The notes under the pieces are model-generated. The model saw only the letters and a list, made by a program, of their open reading frames with translations, searched no databases and was not told where the DNA came from. This document shows positions 60,288-64,000 of a DNA stretch of 64,000 bases, piece after piece. The DNA lies in NCBI GenBank assembly GCA_964640955.1, contig CAZXJI010000012.1, positions 38,648-102,647 on the forward strand, read 5' to 3'. Position 1 is the stretch's first letter. The number at the start of each line of letters is the position of its first letter. The position numbers and the translations under genes were made by a program. Origin of the DNA: CAXXOK01 sp964640955 (GTDB lineage: Bacteria; Bacillota; Clostridia; Christensenellales; Aristaeellaceae).

Positions 60288-61415
60288 CTATTGGCCCTCC
60301 GTATTTAGCTCAATGGCCAGGCTCATATCCGTTTCCTGTACGCCGTCCGCACCGTAGTCTCCCGTAGGCGCGACAAACATCCTGTCCGGGTAGCTTTCCA
60401 GCGGCGTAACCTCAATACGGATTACGAAGTGCCGCGTCTCGTCCGTTTCGCCTGCGGGCAAACCGTAGTAGCTCGTAGCACGGTCCCCCAGCACCTGCCC
60501 CTGTTCGTTTACCAGCCCGATGGAGTACCACGGGCGGATACACGCCAACGCCGTTTCGGCATTCATGGTGTCCGGTACGTCTACGCGCAGTTCCACCGTG
60601 TTGCAGATCGGGGAGAGTTTGGCCTCGATCACGGTGACGGTATAGGAATCGTCCCCTTCGCCAAAGGTCGCGGGTGCCGTCGGCGTCACGTCCCGCAGGA
60701 GATTTGCCGCCACATAGCGGACGGGGATCAGCATTTGCTGTTCTTCCAATGTGTCCGCTGCTTTTACCGGAACGCCCAGCGTGAAGTCTTGCGTCGGTGC
60801 GGCGATCCGCTTGCCCTCGCTTTCCGTCAGCAGCAGTTCAAAATAGATCAGCGCTTCGCCATCATCGGTTCCTACGGCGTTTTGCCCGCCGCTGCCGCCG
60901 GTCATGCCGAACACTTCTCCGTCCAGGGTGAACCAGTCGAAGCTGTACAGCGCGGTAACGCCGTCCGCCGCCAGCGCTTCGCCAAAAGCGCCGTCGCCAT
61001 AGGCCTCCTCCTCCGTTAAGGGGCGCGAAACCGTATCGTTCTGCACGCTCATCACGAAGCGAACCGCCTGGCCGTCGTATACCGCTTCTGTTACGCGCAG
61101 GGTGGTGTTCCCCACGGTCATCTCCGCCAGATCGCTCTGCGTAAGCTCCGTTGCCTGGGGCAGCACTTTGTCCCTTCCGATCAGGAAATCGAACACGCCC
61201 AGTCGCACGCCCTCGGCAATGCCAAGCGCGCCCAGAATCAACAGCACGCCCGCCAGCGCCCAGCCCAGAATACGTTTGCGGCTCCTGCGGGGCTGCTTCT
61301 CCCTCTCCGGCGCGGCCTCGAAATGAATGCGGTCCAGCGCTTGATCCACAGCCTTGTCAAACAGGGGGGAATCCTTGGGAAAAGCGGAAAGCATCTCATC
61401 ACGACTCACACTCAT
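60288..61415 (-). CDS. DUF4179-type membrane anti-sigma factor 2
   Basis: A 375-aa protein. Cytoplasmic N-terminus of about 45 residues, membrane span ILGWALAGVLLILGALGIA, then QSDLAEMTVGNTTLRVTEAVYDG, which parallels the anti-sigma 1 sequence. The outer domain continues for about 280 residues. Its ATG overlaps the sigma stop (ATGA at 61412-61415). Confidence 0.83.
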   Translation of the reverse strand: MSVSRDEMLSAFPKDSPLFDKAVDQALDRIHFEAAPEREKQPRRSRKRILGWALAGVLLILGALGIAEGVRLGVFDFLIGRDKVLPQATELTQSDLAEMTVGNTTLRVTEAVYDGQAVRFVMSVQNDTVSRPLTEEEAYGDGAFGEALAADGVTALYSFDWFTLDGEVFGMTGGSGGQNAVGTDDGEALIYFELLLTESEGKRIAAPTQDFTLGVPVKAADTLEEQQMLIPVRYVAANLLRDVTPTAPATFGEGDDSYTVTVIEAKLSPICNTVELRVDVPDTMNAETALACIRPWYSIGLVNEQGQVLGDRATSYYGLPAGETDETRHFVIRIEVTPLESYPDRMFVAPTGDYGADGVQETDMSLAIELNTEGQ

Positions 61416-61885
61416 GATCTGTCCTCCTCTGATAACAGTTCGCCCAGCCGTTTGCGTCCCTGCGACATGCGGCTTTTGACGGTGCCCTCCGGGATATGCA
61501 GGGCCTGGGAGATTTCCGCGATGGTGAAACCCTCCAGATAGGAGAGCACTACGGGCAAACGCAAAGTGGTCGGCAGTTCTTCCAGCGCGTTATGCAGCCG
61601 GATATTGTCCGCCTGCGGCGGAGCGGGCAGGTCGTCGCGAAGCTCCGTTAAGCGCATTCGCTTTCGCTTGCGCAATAGCGCGTTGCACTCGTTGATCAGG
61701 ATCCGCGTGAACCATGCCTTCATCGCCTGCCGGTTTCTCAGCTTGCCTCGGGAACGCCAGGCGCTCATCAACGCCTGCTGCACCGCGTCGGCACAGTCCT
61801 GTTCGCTGTGCAGCATGGCGTAGGCAATGTGAAACAACAGTTTTTGGTATTGCCGTACCGCGTTTGTAAACGTCTGCTCGTCCAT
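61412..61885 (-). CDS. Sigma-70 family (ECF-like) RNA polymerase sigma factor 2
   Basis: A 157-aa sigma factor. Region 2: QDCADAVQQALMSAWRSRGKLRN region with WFTRILINECNA. Region 4: LSYLEGFTIAEISQALHIPEGTVKSRM. It resembles sigma 1 in this window across its length. ATG with GGGAGG 6 nt upstream. It is transcribed first, ahead of its membrane anti-sigma. Confidence 0.93.
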   Translation of the reverse strand: MDEQTFTNAVRQYQKLLFHIAYAMLHSEQDCADAVQQALMSAWRSRGKLRNRQAMKAWFTRILINECNALLRKRKRMRLTELRDDLPAPPQADNIRLHNALEELPTTLRLPVVLSYLEGFTIAEISQALHIPEGTVKSRMSQGRKRLGELLSEEDRS

Positions 61886-62124
61886 TGTGCACCTCCCAAG
61901 GGTTTCATCAACCGGTTGCGTATACTATGAGGTTCGGCGGAAGGGTTTGGTTCGGAATATCTGAAATTATTCTACCATCCGCCGCCAATCCGAAGGAAGC
62001 CCAAGGACGCGGAAAAAGGAAACGGGATGCGACGCGTCCAAGAATCTTATTGCGTTGATACCGCCGGGCAGTTCGCCTGGGCTCGACATCAAGCCGTTGA
62101 GGTCGTGTTTTCTTCTCCCCCGGC

Positions 62125-62153
62125 TTGACGCCGCGCCCCGCAAACGGTACAAT
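62125..62153 (+). promoter_or_regulatory. Promoter of the C69 peptidase gene
   Basis: TTGACG (62125-62130), 17-bp spacer, TACAAT (62148-62153). The rest of the 61886-62243 gap shows no gene; it must also hold the promoter of sigma 2 on the other strand. Confidence 0.7.
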
Positions 62154-62243
62154 GCGGTCGGAAGCCCCTGGACGGCGAACGCCCGCGGCGCTGCGCTTCG
62201 TACCCTCCGGGGAACGGCAATAAAACTATTGTGAGGCGTGCCT

Positions 62244-63728
62244 ATGGCTTGTACAACGATTCTGGTTGGGAAAAAAGCGTCCTATGACGGCTCAACGATG
62301 ATCGCCCGGAACGACGATTCGGGTTCCGGCGGCTTTACCCCGAAAAAATTCACGGTGGTGGCGGCCCGGCAACAGCCGGAGCCGTATCAGTCCGTGCTGT
62401 CCCACGTGCGGATTCCGCTGCCGGCCGACGCCATGCGGTATACCGCCGTGCCCAACGCCGTCGCGGGCAAGGGCATCTGGGCCGCCAGCGGGGTGAACGA
62501 GGCCAACGTAGGCATGACGGCCACGGAAACCATCACCTCCAACCCGCGGGTGCTGGGCGCCGATCCGCTGGTGAAATACCGGCCGGCGCAGGACGGCCGC
62601 CCCGAAATGGCCGGTGGCATCGGCGAGGAGGATATCGTATGCCTCGTGCTGCCCTACATTCACAGCGCGCGCGAGGGCGTGCTTCGGTTGGGCGACCTGC
62701 TGGAAACCTACGGCACCTATGAGATGAACGGCATTGCCTTTCAGGATCGGGACGAAATCTGGTGGCTGGAAACCGTCGGCGGCCACCACTGGATTGCCAG
62801 GCGCGTGCCGGACGACAGCTACGTCGTGATGCCCAATCAGCTGGGGCTGGATCAATTCGATCTTGGGGATGCCTTCGGCGAGCAGAAGCAGTATCTGTGC
62901 TCCAAAGACCTGCGCGAGTTTATCGAACACAGCCACCTGAACCTGTCGCTGAGCGGCGGGCTGAACCCGCGCGACGCCTTCGGCAGCCGCGAGGACGCGG
63001 ATCACGTATACAACACGCCGCGCGCCTGGTTCATGCTGCGGTACTTCAACCCCCGCACCAAGGCGTGGGACGGCCCCGCTGCGGCGTACACCCCTCGTTC
63101 GGACGATTTGCCCTGGTGCATGGTGCCGGAGAAGAAGATTACGCCGGAGGACGTGAAATACGCGCTTTCCTCCCACTATCAGGGTACGCCGTACGACCCG
63201 TACGATACCCACGGCGATCCGGCGCCGCGCGGCGCCTACCGTGCCATCGGCATCAATCGCAACGATTTTATGGCGCTTCTGCAGCTGCGCCCGCAGGCGT
63301 CGGCAGAGTTTTGCGCCGTGGAATGGCTCGCCTTTGCCTCCAACGCGTTTAACGCGATGGCGCCCTTCTACGCCAACGTATCCACGACGCCCGCCTATCT
63401 CTCCCAGACCACGCAGGCCGTGAGCACCGAGAGCTTCTACTGGGTCAGCCGCCTGATTGCCGCGCTGGCGGATGCCGCCTACGGCAAAGCCGTTTCCCAC
63501 ATCGAGCGCTATCAGCTGGCCGTGCACGCGCAGGGACACGAGCTGATCGGCCGTTACGATGTGCTTCTGTCCCGGGAGTCGGACACGTCCAGGCGGGCCG
63601 CCCTGCGGGAAGAGGCCAATCAGGCCGTGGCGGATATGGTGCGGCGGGAGGCTGCCGACACGCTTGGCAAGGTGCTCAACGAACAGAGCAACCACATGAA
63701 AAACGCGTTTTCCCGCTCCGACGCCTAG
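62244..63728 (+). CDS. C69 family dipeptidase (Ntn hydrolase, PepD-like)
   Basis: A 494-aa cytoplasmic peptidase. The start at 62244 gives MACTTILVGKKAS, with the catalytic cysteine at position 3 to be exposed by N-terminal processing; GAGG lies 7 nt before. MIARNDDSG, NEANVGMTATET and WWLETVGGHHWIARRVPDD are family motifs. It hydrolyses dipeptides. It has its own promoter and terminator. Confidence 0.93.
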   Translation: MACTTILVGKKASYDGSTMIARNDDSGSGGFTPKKFTVVAARQQPEPYQSVLSHVRIPLPADAMRYTAVPNAVAGKGIWAASGVNEANVGMTATETITSNPRVLGADPLVKYRPAQDGRPEMAGGIGEEDIVCLVLPYIHSAREGVLRLGDLLETYGTYEMNGIAFQDRDEIWWLETVGGHHWIARRVPDDSYVVMPNQLGLDQFDLGDAFGEQKQYLCSKDLREFIEHSHLNLSLSGGLNPRDAFGSREDADHVYNTPRAWFMLRYFNPRTKAWDGPAAAYTPRSDDLPWCMVPEKKITPEDVKYALSSHYQGTPYDPYDTHGDPAPRGAYRAIGINRNDFMALLQLRPQASAEFCAVEWLAFASNAFNAMAPFYANVSTTPAYLSQTTQAVSTESFYWVSRLIAALADAAYGKAVSHIERYQLAVHAQGHELIGRYDVLLSRESDTSRRAALREEANQAVADMVRREAADTLGKVLNEQSNHMKNAFSRSDA

Positions 63729-63744
63729 AGAGCCCAATAATCAT

Positions 63745-63777
63745 CTGCGCCCCGATGCAGGCTGCATCGGGGCGCAG
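63745..63777 (+). terminator. Terminator of the C69 peptidase gene
   Basis: Perfect 15-bp arms (63745-63759 and 63763-63777) with a 3-nt loop; TGCCTTTG follows. Nothing recognisable lies between here and 63957. Confidence 0.7.
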
Positions 63778-63957
63778 TGCCTTTGTAGACTTGTTCTTTC
63801 TCAACGCCCGCCGGGTTTCTTCGTTGTCTGCTGCGAAAACAGGGCTTCCTGCCCATCCGGCTCAGTGGTACCGCGCGGGGTTCATTTTTCGCGGCCTGCG
63901 GCGCTTGCCCAACGCCGTCCATACCGTTCGGTTGCACGGGCGGAGAACAACGAAAAC

Positions 63958-64000
63958 CTATTTCATCCATGGGCGGTCGATGTTGGTGGCGGGGTCTTTA
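63958..64000 (-). CDS. Possible C-terminus of a gene entering from the right (partial)
   Basis: The last 43 bases read on the minus strand as KDPATNIDRPWMK followed by TAG. The composition looks coding, but 13 residues are too few to assign a family. Confidence 0.3.
   Translation of the reverse strand, partial: KDPATNIDRPWMK

Noticed and set aside
63725..63970. 81-codon minus-strand frame at the right end
   Set aside because: It reads through the C69 terminator hairpin and has no ribosome-binding site.
1..64000. CRISPR arrays, tRNA and rRNA genes, phage or integrase genes
   Set aside because: No regularly spaced repeats, cloverleaf sequences, rRNA motifs or recombinase frames were seen on either strand; by eye only, so a tRNA scan would be needed to be certain.

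Overview
The window looks like chromosomal DNA from a high-GC, Gram-positive, anaerobic member of the Clostridia (Bacillota), probably gut- or host-associated. The signs are strong GGAGG ribosome-binding sites with frequent GTG/TTG starts, LytR-CpsA-Psr (LCP) wall proteins, lipoprotein ABC binding proteins, a BlaI/BlaR-type pair, two sigma/anti-sigma pairs and a metal-dependent alcohol dehydrogenase. I cannot place it below class. There is no rRNA, tRNA, CRISPR array, transposase or phage gene.

Layout. (1) 1-5 kb: the end of a GT39-like membrane glycosyltransferase and two tandem LCP proteins that share an unusual C-terminal tail. (2) 5-9 kb: araA behind an AraR-like operator, divergent from two zinc-dependent dehydrogenases. 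(3) 9.2-22.8 kb: a 12-gene minus-strand carbohydrate operon with one strong promoter and a palindromic operator at its head. It encodes a complete ABC sugar importer, a ROK regulator, two Gfo/Idh/MocA oxidoreductases, a TIM-barrel sugar isomerase, a LarA-family (nickel-pincer) protein and its own PGI, PFK, class II aldolase and TPI homologues. The PGI and TPI homologues have altered phosphate-binding loops, so this is probably a private glycolysis-like route for an unusual sugar.

(4) 23.2-37.9 kb: a second large minus-strand block: PucR-type regulator, dipeptide-type ABC transporter (OppBCADF), two paralogous YtcJ-like amidohydrolases, a TauE/SafE exporter, a class III aminotransferase carrying the Trp21/Arg156 pair reported for taurine:2-oxoglutarate aminotransferase, and a metal-dependent ADH resembling sulfoacetaldehyde reductases. 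The reading I favour is uptake of an amide-linked aminosulfonate (for example an N-acyl- or peptidyl-taurine), hydrolysis, capture of the amino nitrogen as glutamate, reduction of sulfoacetaldehyde to isethionate, and export.

(5) 38-42.9 kb: MocR regulator plus class III aminotransferase, divergent from a PLP decarboxylase and a 4Fe-4S protein, around a shared operator region. (6) 42.9-48.8 kb: a P-type ATPase with a long structured leader, coupled to an ATC-hydrolase-like gene; then an ArsR/ArsP-like permease/thioredoxin detoxification operon carrying a palindromic MITE-like insertion. (7) 49-64 kb: small housekeeping or unknown genes, CapA, a decayed gene remnant, two sigma/anti-sigma pairs, a BlaI/BlaR1-like pair lacking a visible beta-lactam sensor, an AraC regulator and a C69 dipeptidase.
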